Origin: a virus
Direction: 5' to 3' (one strand)
Length of the DNA: 64,000 nucleotides
IMG/VR virus record: IMGVR_UViG_3300037882_003354
Span: 62,001 to 126,000 of that record
Part shown: positions 51,925 through 58,909 of the stretch, piece by piece
Numbering within the stretch: the first letter of the stretch is position 1
How the letters are laid out: each line of letters starts with the position of its first letter
Notes under the pieces: model-generated
Told to the model about the DNA's origin: nothing
Seen by the model: only the letters and a program-made list of their open reading frames with translations
Databases searched by the model: none
Program-made: the position numbers and the translations under genes

Positions 51925-52549
51925 ACTCATCTGCCGCCTGAGACTCATCTGACAGCACCATCAGCGGCTGAGAAAAACCAATTTTCAGTGGATCCACATT
52001 GCCCTCCAGGACCATGGCATTTTGTGGAATTAGACCGATCTTCTGTAATGCTGCCCAGGTATAGGGATTTGACATGGCGTTGCGAAGTTTTGCTGGTGAT
52101 GGGTGACCTGTGGCAATCAGTTCGGCATGAATTTCCTTGCCAATCATCACCGTGAATTCGTTGGCAGCATTGGCTTCAAACATCTGCTCGTCTGTGTATC
52201 CTGGAATACGAGTGGGCTCGGCAATTTCATACAATTCAGCAAGCAGCCGTTGGAGAATGGCAATCTCCTGGCGATTGAGTTCAAATGCTTCTTCTTGTGT
52301 TTTTAGCACAGAATTGAGCTCAATGAGTTCCGCTTGTAGATTGAGAATGATGTGTTCCAGCGCACCAATGGATTTTAGATGCTCTATTTCACTTATCTTG
52401 GCCCGATACTTGAGAGCAGCCACCTCTTCCAGTGCCGCCGCCCGGATACGACCCTCAAGGAATCCTTGTAAGGTTTTGATCTTTTCCCAGGGCGTCTCAC
52501 CAATAACTTGATAACGATAATTAAATTCAGAGTTTAGTTTTACAGCCAC
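51923..52549 (-). CDS. Coiled-coil hypothetical protein, 208 aa
   Basis: Residues 50-110 form a long heptad-like coiled coil (AKISEIEHLKSIGALEHIIL and the Leu/Glu-rich segment that follows). The N-terminus (MAVKLNSEFNYRYQVIGETP) and the C-terminal half (SPAKLRNAMSNPYTWAALQK) look like folded domains. I do not recognise the family; composition and the AATAAATA late motif fit a virion, tail or chaperone component. Function unknown. Confidence 0.7.
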   Translation of the reverse strand: MAVKLNSEFNYRYQVIGETPWEKIKTLQGFLEGRIRAAALEEVAALKYRAKISEIEHLKSIGALEHIILNLQAELIELNSVLKTQEEAFELNRQEIAILQRLLAELYEIAEPTRIPGYTDEQMFEANAANEFTVMIGKEIHAELIATGHPSPAKLRNAMSNPYTWAALQKIGLIPQNAMVLEGNVDPLKIGFSQPLMVLSDESQAADE

Positions 52550-52573
52550 GTTGTATTTCCTTGGTTAAAAAAA

Positions 52574-52581
52574 TATTTATT
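52574..52581 (-). promoter_or_regulatory. Late promoter AATAAATA
   Basis: Late-type motif on the minus strand, 25 nt upstream of the coiled-coil gene at 52549. Confidence 0.5.
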
Positions 52582-52646
52582 AGCTGGCAAAACCGGCTGC
52601 TGTTAAACTGGATCTAGCACTGCCTACACTTTGAAGGTGTTGCCAT
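52580..52646 (-). pseudogene. Remnant of a third propeller-fibre paralog
   Basis: This short stretch starts with ATGGCAACACC, like the ATGGCAATACC start of the two downstream paralogs, preceded by the same CAGG-AACCAC spacer sequence. After a few bases it jumps, in a shifted frame, to VGSARSSLTAAGFAS and a TAA, matching the VGxxRxxLAAA end of those proteins. An internal deletion has removed all propeller blades. It marks past tandem duplication and contraction. Confidence 0.6.
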
Positions 52647-52659
52647 GGGTGGTTTCCTG

Positions 52660-53739
52660 TCAGCCGAATGTGGCGGCTGCTAGCCTGGTTCTAGTATTAC
52701 CCACCCCTGCAGTATCTAGGGCAACTACACCTGTATTGGACACTAAGTTGGTCATAGATAAATACGTAATAGCAGTCTCACCAAACCCAAATATAGCTTT
52801 ATCACCACCATAACCTGCGGCTGCTAGTACGTATCTAGCAGTGCCCACACCTGCAGTGTCTCCGGCAACTACACCTAGGTTAGACACTAGACTGGTTATA
52901 TTTACAACTCCGGGACTAGCCCCATATCCAAATATAACTTTATCACCGCCATAGCCAGCTGCTGCTGAACTATGTCTAGTAGTGCCCACACCTAGAGTAT
53001 CTCCGGCAACCACACCTAGGTTGGACACTAGGTTGGTCAAGGCATAAACGACAGCAGGGAAAACACCGGAAATCCCATATCCAAATATGGCTCGGTCACC
53101 GCCATAACCAGCTGCTGCCACGCCTTGTCTGGCAGTGCCCACACCTAGAGTATCTCCAGCAACCACACCTGTATTGGACACTAGGTTGGTCATAGATAAA
53201 TCTGAAGTAGATTTTCCATAGCCAAATATGGCACGGTCACCGCCATAACCGGCGGCTGCCAAACCGAATCTGGCAGTACCCACACCTAGGGTGTCTCCGG
53301 CAATCACACCTGTATTGGACACTAGGTTGGTTATGGATGAGTTTGTGGCAGGGGTAGTTGGTAGTATACCATGTCCGAATATGGCACGGTCACCGCCATA
53401 ACCAGCAGCAGCCAAGGAGCGCCTACCAGTGCCCAACACTGTGATATCTGCAGCAACTACACCTGTGTTGGACACTAAACTAGCCAAGTTATATGACTGT
53501 GGCGCTCCCGATGCCCCATAGCCAAATATAACCTTTGCGTTTGTATTAATTCTCCGAGTGCCATAATATTTGGATATACTGACTGCACCACTGCCAGGCA
53601 CAGCACCATTTGTCCCACTGGTACCTGCTATGGTGTACGATCCACCAGCATAGTATTCACTCAGGCTGATGGGATTGGCACCACCAAACTCGGTTTGAAT
53701 TTGACTGAATGAAATGCTGCCAGTGCCAGGTATTGCCAT
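52660..53739 (-). CDS. Six-bladed propeller-type fibre protein (paralog 1), 359 aa
   Basis: The N-terminal 35 residues (MAIPGTGSISFSQIQTEFGG, then NPISLSEYY) are a phage virion attachment motif. Six repeats of about 50 residues follow, each with AAAGYGGDRAIFGYG, a variable 8-15-residue loop, then SMTNLVSNTGVVAGDTLGVG. The chain begins with the inner strand AKVIFGYG and ends with RLAAATFG, so first and last repeats complete one blade: a closed six-bladed beta-propeller. The variable loops sit together on one face, as in receptor-binding proteins. A paralog follows at 53755. The structure is inferred from the repeats. Confidence 0.8.
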   Translation of the reverse strand: MAIPGTGSISFSQIQTEFGGANPISLSEYYAGGSYTIAGTSGTNGAVPGSGAVSISKYYGTRRINTNAKVIFGYGASGAPQSYNLASLVSNTGVVAADITVLGTGRRSLAAAGYGGDRAIFGHGILPTTPATNSSITNLVSNTGVIAGDTLGVGTARFGLAAAGYGGDRAIFGYGKSTSDLSMTNLVSNTGVVAGDTLGVGTARQGVAAAGYGGDRAIFGYGISGVFPAVVYALTNLVSNLGVVAGDTLGVGTTRHSSAAAGYGGDKVIFGYGASPGVVNITSLVSNLGVVAGDTAGVGTARYVLAAAGYGGDKAIFGFGETAITYLSMTNLVSNTGVVALDTAGVGNTRTRLAAATFG

Positions 53740-53754
53740 GTGTGGTTCTCCCTG

Positions 53755-54864
53755 TCAGCCAAATGTGGCTGCTGCTAGGCCGCTTCTAGCAGTTCCCACA
53801 CCTGCAATTTCTGAGACAACTGCACCCAGGTTGTTCACTCGGTTGGTTATGTTGTAGTAGGTGGTTATTCCGGATATTTTAGAACCATATCCAAATACGG
53901 CTTTATCACCACCATAACTGGCGGCTGCTACACCAGTTCTAGTGGTGCCCACACCTGCAATTTCTGAGACAACTGCACCCTGGTTGTTTACCAAGTTGGT
54001 TATAGAAAAATAGGTGGTGCTAAAGGTAGATCCATATCCAAATATAACCTTGTCACCACCATAGGTGGCGGCCGCTAGACCGCCTCTAGCAGTGCCCACA
54101 CCTGTGGCATTTGAGGCAACGTCGCCGGTGTTGGACACTAGGTTGGTTACAGATACCCATGCGCCTGCGGCAGTACTCCCATATCCAAATATAGCTCTAT
54201 TACCGCCAAATGTAGCTGCTGCTAAATTAGACCTAGCAGTGCCCACACCTGCGGTGTCGCCGGCCACGCCGCCGGTGTTGTTCACTCGGTTGGTAACAGA
54301 TAGCATTGTACCGCCGTTGGGTTGGCCGCCGAACCCATATCCAAATACAGCCCGATCACCACCATAGCCGGCGGCCGCTAAACTATATCGAATAGTGCCC
54401 ACACCTGCGGTGTCGCCGGCCACGCCGCCGGTGTTGTTCACTCGGTTGGTAACAGATACTATTACAGCGAACTGGTTGCTGCTGTATCCATAGCCGAATA
54501 TGGCTTTATCACCACCATAGCCAGCGGCTGCTAAAATGTATCTGAGTGTGCCCACACCCGTGACATCCCCGGCGACCACACCTGCGTTGGACACCAGGTT
54601 GGTCATGGATACACTGCTGAGCTGATTGGCGAACCCATAGCCAAATATAACTCTGGCGTTGGTGTTTATAATAAGTTTTTGAGTGCCATAAAATTTACTC
54701 ATGGCAAAGCTACTGCTGCCAGGCACAGCACCATTGGTTCCGCTGGCACCTGTGGGTGTGTACAAGCCACCAGCATAATACTCACTCAGGCTGATGGGGT
54801 TACTACCACCAAATTCGGCTTGAATTTGACTGAATGATATGCTGCCAGTGCCAGGTATTGCCAC
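53755..54864 (-). CDS. Six-bladed propeller-type fibre protein (paralog 2), 369 aa
   Basis: It has the same design as the gene at 52660: the attachment motif (MAIPGTGSISFSQIQAEFGG), six repeats with AIFGYG/AVFGYG strands and TNLVSNTGVVAGD or TNRVNNTGGVAGD strands, and the closing SGLAAATFG. The start codon is GTG. The variable loops differ completely from those of paralog 1, while framework strands are conserved. Two DNA copies of the TNRVNNTGG unit are nearly identical (about 54240-54300 and 54400-54460), so repeat recombination is recent. Probably a second receptor-binding tip for another host glycan. Confidence 0.8.
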   Translation of the reverse strand: MAIPGTGSISFSQIQAEFGGSNPISLSEYYAGGLYTPTGASGTNGAVPGSSSFAMSKFYGTQKLIINTNARVIFGYGFANQLSSVSMTNLVSNAGVVAGDVTGVGTLRYILAAAGYGGDKAIFGYGYSSNQFAVIVSVTNRVNNTGGVAGDTAGVGTIRYSLAAAGYGGDRAVFGYGFGGQPNGGTMLSVTNRVNNTGGVAGDTAGVGTARSNLAAATFGGNRAIFGYGSTAAGAWVSVTNLVSNTGDVASNATGVGTARGGLAAATYGGDKVIFGYGSTFSTTYFSITNLVNNQGAVVSEIAGVGTTRTGVAAASYGGDKAVFGYGSKISGITTYYNITNRVNNLGAVVSEIAGVGTARSGLAAATFG

Positions 54865-54867
54865 GAG

Positions 54868-55203
54868 TTACACCCGAGTCAGTGCCGCAAGTGCCTGTGA
54901 TTCAGTGACGTCCAGATCATAGTTGCGGGCCAGGAATCGGGCGAACAGAGCCTGACGACCCGGTGAGTATTTGAGTTGTTCACGATAGGCTTCTACCTCA
55001 TACTCAAATCGTCGGGTCCGAGACAGCCAGTAGGGTATGCCAAAAAGTCCGAAACTACGCCAAAATTGTCGGACATGTACCAATTCGTGTTGTAATAGTC
55101 CCACATCATCTCGACAGCGTGGTCTAATGAGCACCAAGGGTCCCAGTGTGTAACCACTGAATCGGTCAGGCATGAGGTCGGTGTATATGATCAGGTGTAG
55201 CAT
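54868..55203 (-). CDS. Small zinc metallopeptidase-like protein, 111 aa
   Basis: The motif LLQHELVHVRQFW (HExxH) is followed about 25 residues later by RRFEYEVEAYREQ, which gives the third, acidic ligand. The layout resembles small phage and bacterial putative metallopeptidases and the C-terminal domain of the fusion at 6439. A peptidase activity on phage or host proteins is plausible but unproven. It lies 3 bp from the fibre paralog. Confidence 0.75.
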   Translation of the reverse strand: MLHLIIYTDLMPDRFSGYTLGPLVLIRPRCRDDVGLLQHELVHVRQFWRSFGLFGIPYWLSRTRRFEYEVEAYREQLKYSPGRQALFARFLARNYDLDVTESQALAALTRV

Positions 55204-55240
55204 GTGATGAGTCCTTTTAAAGGTTAAAGGTGGTGCAAGA

Positions 55241-55564
55241 TCAGGGTGCGCGAGCTGGCTGAATGCTGACCAGTGGAAATTCGGTCACGGTGCCAATCTC
55301 CTGAGTCAATTGGCTGACCAGCTGACCAAACGGTGCGCTTTCCTCCCTGAGCTGACGTTCACACTCCTGAATGCCCATGTGTGCCAGATGTGCCAGCGTG
55401 GCATGCACCTGTGCACTGGGCTCAGGCAGCCGACTGAGTGGCACCACATGGGTGGGGTATTCATCCAGGGGGCGTTGACTCTGATCACTGGCCCAGATCA
55501 CACTCAGTGTGTTGCTCAGGGTGTCAATGTTGGTTATTTTCAATCGAACGGTGCTCATGCTCAT
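55241..55564 (-). CDS. Hypothetical protein, 107 aa
   Basis: It starts MSMSTVRLKITNIDTLSNTL with GGAG 7 nt upstream and a GATAAATA late motif 27 nt upstream. The sequence has a beta-rich first half and a helical second half (VHATLAHLAHMGIQECERQL). No motif was recognised. Confidence 0.65.
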   Translation of the reverse strand: MSMSTVRLKITNIDTLSNTLSVIWASDQSQRPLDEYPTHVVPLSRLPEPSAQVHATLAHLAHMGIQECERQLREESAPFGQLVSQLTQEIGTVTEFPLVSIQPARAP

Positions 55565-55590
55565 GCGGTCACTCCAGGTTTATATGTATA

Positions 55591-55598
55591 TATTTATC
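55591..55598 (-). promoter_or_regulatory. Late promoter GATAAATA
   Basis: Late-type motif on the minus strand, 27 nt upstream of the ATG at 55564. A similar motif at 56002-56009 is only 7 nt from the start at 55995. Confidence 0.5.
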
Positions 55599-55995
55599 GG
55601 TCCAGCCGGCGCTCACTCACAGCATACACTGGATCAGGTGTCAGGAACTGGGGCTTGCGCATGATGGTCTTGGTGACCAGACGCCGGGAATCACCTGAAT
55701 CCTGAACGACAAAGGGCAGATTGATCTGAGTCAAGAGATCACGCATGACAGCCTCACTGCCCGAACCCAGATGAGCGATGGCTCGGCCATGTCGCTGATA
55801 CTCTTGTTTGAACAAGCGTATGAGTTCGGAGACAGTGATGTCACGACCATTGCGTGGATCATTCAGTCGGTCCAGGAAGTGTCGGGTGAATGACACATCT
55901 ATGCCCAGTCGACCCCACAGGCCGTCGGCAAAAGTCTCCACTTGATCCAGTTGTTGCTGGTCCAGGGTTTCACAGATGAGTTCGCGTAGTAGCAT
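55594..55995 (-). CDS. Conserved T4-like marine phage hypothetical protein, 133 aa
   Basis: The N-terminus MLLRELICETLDQ is followed by FTRHFLDRLNDPRNGRDITV, EYQRHGRAIAHLG and INLPFVVQDSGDSRRLVTKT. I recognise this succession as a conserved unnamed domain common in T4-like marine phages, often fused to other domains. The M-(R/L)-x-REL start resembles a capsid-targeting leader. Function unknown. Confidence 0.75.
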   Translation of the reverse strand: MLLRELICETLDQQQLDQVETFADGLWGRLGIDVSFTRHFLDRLNDPRNGRDITVSELIRLFKQEYQRHGRAIAHLGSGSEAVMRDLLTQINLPFVVQDSGDSRRLVTKTIMRKPQFLTPDPVYAVSERRLDR

Positions 55996-56028
55996 GTGAA
56001 ATATTTATCCTGGTGGTACCGCCGGTGA

Positions 56029-56057
56029 TTGACTGATGAAGGGAGCCAGTGTATAGT
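56029..56057 (+). promoter_or_regulatory. Early sigma70-type promoter
   Basis: TTGACT and TATAGT with a 17-bp spacer, directly upstream of the GIY-YIG-like gene. Confidence 0.75.
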
Positions 56058-56091
56058 AAACACACATTCACTCACACACCAAGGAAGACAC

Positions 56092-56664
56092 ATGAGTACC
56101 AGCTACTGGCTGTACATGCACCCGGAACTCACGGGCGAACCCGGCTATTGGAAGGTGGGCAAGAGCCTGACTCCCTACTCGGCAGTCAGAAGCCGACAGC
56201 GATTCCTGGTCAATGACTTCTATTTGACTGCGGTATGGTTCGGTCATCCCAATGACATAGCTGACCAGGAACGAGACATACTGGTACGGTTCCGACCACC
56301 TCACACTCAGCGACTGGGCAGCAGCCGTAGCGAATTGATCTACTACCAGCCACCGGCAGGGCAGCCACAACTGGCACAGGTGCTGGATCAGATGATACTG
56401 AGCAGTCAACGCAGGATCCAGCGCATGCACCCGGATGATGCCCGGGGCTATCATGCCACCAACAGTGGTCAATGCTGCTTTGGGAGTGACAGGGAGGCAT
56501 ATGCCCATGAATGGAGTGCCATGAAATTGATGGACATGTTCAACGTTCAGAGTCCACGCATGCGCAGTCAGCAGGACTATCAGGCTCTGGTGAACCATTT
56601 CGGAGCCAGGTATCGTAGTTCGCAGCCGGAGACAGACGCAGGAGTGCAGGAGACCGGGATGTAA
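56092..56664 (+). CDS. GIY-YIG/T5orf172-like nuclease, 190 aa
   Basis: I start at the ATG giving MSTSYWLYMHPELTGEPGYW, with AAGGAAG 4 nt upstream; the earlier frame overlaps the promoter. The segment YWKVGKSLTPYSAVRSRQRF, then VWFGHPNDIADQERDILVRF and SSRSELIYYQP, follows the order of conserved positions in GIY-YIG-type (T5orf172/MUG113) domains: K-x-G-K, R-x-R and a terminal E. The C-terminal half (GQCCFGSDREAY) is unfamiliar. It may cut DNA or be a homing-type protein. It sits just before the repeat-rich non-coding region. Confidence 0.6.
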   Translation: MSTSYWLYMHPELTGEPGYWKVGKSLTPYSAVRSRQRFLVNDFYLTAVWFGHPNDIADQERDILVRFRPPHTQRLGSSRSELIYYQPPAGQPQLAQVLDQMILSSQRRIQRMHPDDARGYHATNSGQCCFGSDREAYAHEWSAMKLMDMFNVQSPRMRSQQDYQALVNHFGARYRSSQPETDAGVQETGM

Positions 56665-56668
56665 AAAA

Positions 56669-56839
56669 CCCCGCTAGACGTCATGGCATGACAGCATGTG
56701 TCCGGGCGCTCAGAGCAAATACCCCGCTAGACGCCTGGGCCGGGGAGCCAGGCATCATGCCCTGTATGCAAATACCCCGCTAGACGTATGAGCACCAGAG
56801 CAGGGTCTCATGCTCAGGGTGTAAAAAGCCCGCTAGACG
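56669..56839 (+). repeat. Four tandem 53-bp repeats with conserved CCCGCTAGACG
   Basis: The motif CCCGCTAGACG, usually with a preceding C and AAATA, starts at 56669, 56722, 56775 and 56828, an exact 53-bp period. The variable 35-41 bases after each motif contain short inverted repeats, for example GCCTGG/CCAGGC in unit 2 and TGAGCA/TGCTCA in unit 3. It could be a tandem structured RNA or a protein-binding array. It begins 5 nt after the stop of the GIY-YIG-like gene. Confidence 0.8.
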
Positions 56840-56860
56840 TGCGGCCGGACCAGGCATGTA

Positions 56861-56925
56861 TGTGAATAACACTGTGATGAACCTGTGGATGGGCTGTGGG
56901 CGACCTGTGTACAGGCTGTGGATAA
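56861..56925 (+). promoter_or_regulatory. DnaA-box-like cluster (candidate origin element)
   Basis: TGTGAATAA (56861-56869) and TGTGGATAA (56917-56925) exactly match the complement of the DnaA box TTATNCACA. TGTGGATGG (56884) and TGTGTACAG (56906) are weaker copies between them. Such clustering next to tandem repeats and iterons suggests a replication origin that recruits host DnaA. Confidence 0.55.
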
Positions 56926-57072
56926 CTTGGTGGACAGGGCAGGAGTATTTTGGCATAGTCTGCCTGCCTGCTCAGCGTGTGAAAACCCTGAATCAGAGTG
57001 ACCCTGTGACACCACCCCTGATTCATGTGGAATACTCTGAATATTCACTGGCAGATCATGTGGTGGCCACCC

Positions 57073-57100
57073 TTGACAAGCTCAGGGTTTCCTGTATAAT
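57073..57100 (+). promoter_or_regulatory. Early promoter upstream of the tRNA
   Basis: TTGACA and TATAAT with a 16-bp spacer, 45 bp before the tRNA. A TAAATA motif follows right after. Confidence 0.75.
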
Positions 57101-57145
57101 CTGATAAATAGACTCACCTGCTCAGATGGGTCACATGTTATTTAT

Positions 57146-57229
57146 GCCCGGGTGGTGAAATGGTAGACACAAGGGACTTAAAATCCCTCGGCGCAAGCTG
57201 TACCGGTTCGAGTCCGGTCCCGGGCACCA
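57146..57229 (+). tRNA. tRNA-Leu (anticodon UAA), CCA encoded
   Basis: The acceptor arm GCCCGGG (57146-57152) pairs with CCCGGGC (57219-57225), followed by discriminator A and an encoded CCA. The anticodon stem AGGGA/TCCCT encloses CTTAAAA, giving anticodon TAA. A long variable arm (class II) is present, and the T arm CCGGTTCGAGTCCGG is canonical. Phage tRNAs often match codons that are frequent in the phage and scarce in the host; UUA is a plausible case. It sits between the DnaA boxes and the GAGTAT iterons. Confidence 0.95.
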
Positions 57230-57231
57230 CA

Positions 57232-57640
57232 GAGTATGCTCCATACTCATCCGTTCACTGGAGCAAGACCTGTTTTGAGTACTCCAATATTATCCAATTG
57301 ATAATGATATGAGTATCTTGACAGGCCTCCGCTGAATATTTCCACATACTAGTATTGAGTATCTCCAGAGTAAGTCCTGATACTAATATCGAGTATCTGC
57401 CCGGGAGTATCTGAGTATTGAGTATGGGTATCTGCTCCGGAGTAAGTCCTGATACTAGTATTGAGTATGTATTATGTGTATGTATTTGGAGTATCATGGT
57501 AAATACTATACACACAGGAGTTACCATTATGATGATTGCACTATACTTTCTCTTCATGTTCATATTCTACATGGCGTTCTTATACTATTTCCGAGACTGA
57601 GTAACCGCATACTCCGGAGGTATGTTATCTCCTGGAGTAT
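57232..57640 (+). repeat. GAGTAT iteron-like array
   Basis: GAGTAT occurs at 57232, 57311, 57357, 57391, 57405, 57413, 57420, 57463, 57489 and 57635, with inverted copies at 57243 and 57609. A 29-bp unit, GAGTAAGTCCTGATACTA plus 11 bases, repeats at 57368-57396 and 57440-57468. ATACTAGTAT palindromes are included. The density suggests iterons or operators of a replication initiator or repressor. Confidence 0.75.
57529..57600 (+). CDS. Tiny single-span membrane peptide, 23 aa
   Basis: CAGGAG lies 8 nt before an ATG that opens MMIALYFLFMFIFYMAFLYY and ends RD. The peptide is almost entirely hydrophobic and could cross the membrane once. A weak promoter-like sequence lies upstream (TACTAT at 57504). 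Small membrane peptides of phages often affect superinfection or the host membrane. Evidence is the ribosome-binding site and composition only. Confidence 0.5.
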   Translation: MMIALYFLFMFIFYMAFLYYFRD

Positions 57641-57752
57641 GTGATTCACACGCCCACCCTCGCCGTCCATCCCCAGACTGCCTGTTCGAACGCACGGTCA
57701 TCTTGTTGTTGTTGTGACTGTATTATAGCGGTCTGACTCCATTCGTCAATCC

Positions 57753-57782
57753 AAGACCCTGCACCGTGTAGGGTCTTTCTTC
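57753..57782 (+). terminator. Rho-independent terminator
   Basis: AAGACCCT (57753-57760) pairs with AGGGTCTT (57770-57777) around a 9-nt loop, then TTCTTCT. It lies just before the first promoter of the early gene array and insulates it from the iteron region. Confidence 0.75.
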
Positions 57783-57787
57783 TGCGC

Positions 57788-57815
57788 TTGACAATCTCTC
57801 ACCGTGTGCTATAGT
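57788..57815 (+). promoter_or_regulatory. Early promoter, class A leader
   Basis: TTGACA, 16 bp, TATAGT, followed by ACTGACATTGCAACAA. First of the early array; drives 57843. Confidence 0.85.
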
Positions 57816-57842
57816 ACTGACATTGCAACAACGAAAGACATC

Positions 57843-58025
57843 ATGTATTTCCAACTCAGCTGGGTGTTCTCAAACGATCACGAGTGGCATAAGAACTTCG
57901 ACAGCCTGCACGAGCGTGAGATGTTCATTAACACCACCGGGCTCCTGACCCATCCGGACATCGTGCGTGTGACTGTTCAGATTGGCCAGTGCTCAGCTGA
58001 CCTGAAAAATGTCTTGACAGCCTGA
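57843..58025 (+). CDS. Early hypothetical protein, 60 aa
   Basis: It starts MYFQLSWVFSNDHEWHKNFD, so the upstream frame through the promoter is not translated. The protein has a C-terminal beta/helix (DIVRVTVQIGQCSADL). No domain recognised. It is the first gene of the early array, with only a weak GAAAGA before its ATG. Early small proteins of T4-like phages often bind host enzymes. Confidence 0.65.
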   Translation: MYFQLSWVFSNDHEWHKNFDSLHEREMFINTTGLLTHPDIVRVTVQIGQCSADLKNVLTA

Positions 58026-58041
58026 ATCATTGTGCTATAGT
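58014..58041 (+). promoter_or_regulatory. Early promoter, class A leader
   Basis: TTGACA, 16 bp, TATAGT, then ACTGACATCAACGC. The -35 box lies inside the end of the preceding gene. Confidence 0.85.
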
Positions 58042-58067
58042 ACTGACATCAACGCAAGGAGCCACTC

Positions 58068-58256
58068 ATGGAATTTGATCTAGACATCAACTGGCGCGAG
58101 ATCCGGGATCAGAAGATCTGGCTGTTCAACGCCACCGACCACCAGAGCACACCCTGGGAGCGCCGACAATGCGATGCTCTGCTGGACCTGCTGAGTGACA
58201 TCCAGCGGCAGGCCCTGGAGTCAGGCCATGTGGAGAGCGACGTCTTGGGGTTTTAA
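58068..58256 (+). CDS. Early hypothetical protein, 62 aa
   Basis: AAGGAG precedes the ATG. It starts MEFDLDINWREIRDQKIWLF and has an acidic, helical second half (CDALLDLLSDIQRQALES). It may be an acidic host-binding protein; no family recognised. Confidence 0.7.
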   Translation: MEFDLDINWREIRDQKIWLFNATDHQSTPWERRQCDALLDLLSDIQRQALESGHVESDVLGF

Positions 58257-58266
58257 CCACTACCGC

Positions 58267-58294
58267 TTGACAACCTGATGGATTGTGTTATAGT
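58267..58294 (+). promoter_or_regulatory. Early promoter, class A leader
   Basis: TTGACA, 16 bp, TATAGT, then ACTGACATTGCAAC. Drives the gene at 58325. Confidence 0.85.
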
Positions 58295-58324
58295 ACTGAC
58301 ATTGCAACAAAGAAGGAGAACCTG

Positions 58325-58519
58325 ATGACCAACGAACAACTGGCAAAAAGCATCCGTCACGGCATGTTCGGCAGCCGTAAGAGCTACGACGAGGCCATGG
58401 AGTACGCCCACAGTGTGGCACGAGCCACGGGTGAGACGGCGGCGGTGATGACTGCCGTGCAGGTGGTGGTGAACACCATCGCAGAAATGATCCTGGAGAA
58501 CGAACGTGCTGAGGCCTGA
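58325..58519 (+). CDS. Early hypothetical protein, 64 aa
   Basis: It starts MTNEQLAKSIRHGMFGSRKS after a GAAGGAG site. The second half is an Ala/Val-rich helix (VMTAVQVVVNTIAEMILEN). No family recognised. Its end overlaps a possible small gene at 58506. Confidence 0.7.
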   Translation: MTNEQLAKSIRHGMFGSRKSYDEAMEYAHSVARATGETAAVMTAVQVVVNTIAEMILENERAEA

Positions 58520-58661
58520 TGGCTGGACCGGCTGGCCGGCCGGGCTGTTGCAGGACGATGACCGGGGCCTGAGCCGGTGGCTGGCCACCCGTCTGGATGC
58601 CGGATACATCCTGCGCCACCGGCTTGACTTGTTGACGACACCTGCTATAATACACTCATGA
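58506..58661 (+). CDS. Possible early protein, 51 aa
   Basis: A GTG start with GGAG 7 nt upstream opens a frame reading MLRPDGWTGWPAGLLQDDDR (GTG read as Met). It contains SRWLATRLDAGYILRHRLD and ends inside the next promoter. The overlap with the preceding gene and the ribosome-binding site support it, but the start is uncertain. Confidence 0.5.
   Translation: MLRPDGWTGWPAGLLQDDDRGLSRWLATRLDAGYILRHRLDLLTTPAIIHS
58624..58651 (+). promoter_or_regulatory. Early promoter, class B leader
   Basis: TTGACT, 16 bp, TATAAT, then ACACTCATGATGACGCAAAA. Drives 58682. Confidence 0.75.
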
Positions 58662-58681
58662 TGACGCAAAAGGAGATGGTG

Positions 58682-58909
58682 ATGAAGCGAGACCGTTTTG
58701 CCATGTACACGCCGGCTGGCGATCAGGCAGTGAGTCAGATGGTGGCCACGGCACGACGCCTGGCCTGGAGCTGGCCCGAGGTGCAGTTCCAACTGCAGGT
58801 GCTCAGCCGCACCGCCGGCTGTGAGGAGACCCTGGACACCGCCGTGCGCGAATGCGTGTATGATGCACTGGGTTTTGGCGCACAAGGAGTCTGCTTCTAT
58901 GACTACTGA
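58682..58909 (+). CDS. Early hypothetical protein, 75 aa
   Basis: I chose the ATG 6 nt after AAGGAG (MKRDRFAMYTPAGDQAVSQM); two earlier ATGs lie in the leader. The sequence is helical with a Cys-containing core (RTAGCEETLDTAVRECVYDA). No family recognised. It overlaps the start of the next gene by 11 bp. Confidence 0.7.
   Translation: MKRDRFAMYTPAGDQAVSQMVATARRLAWSWPEVQFQLQVLSRTAGCEETLDTAVRECVYDALGFGAQGVCFYDY

Noticed and set aside
56669-56839. CRISPR-like array: short repeats with variable spacers of 35-41 bases
   Set aside because: The conserved part is only 11-12 bp plus an A-rich run, variable segments contain internal inverted repeats, there are only four units and no cas genes are nearby.
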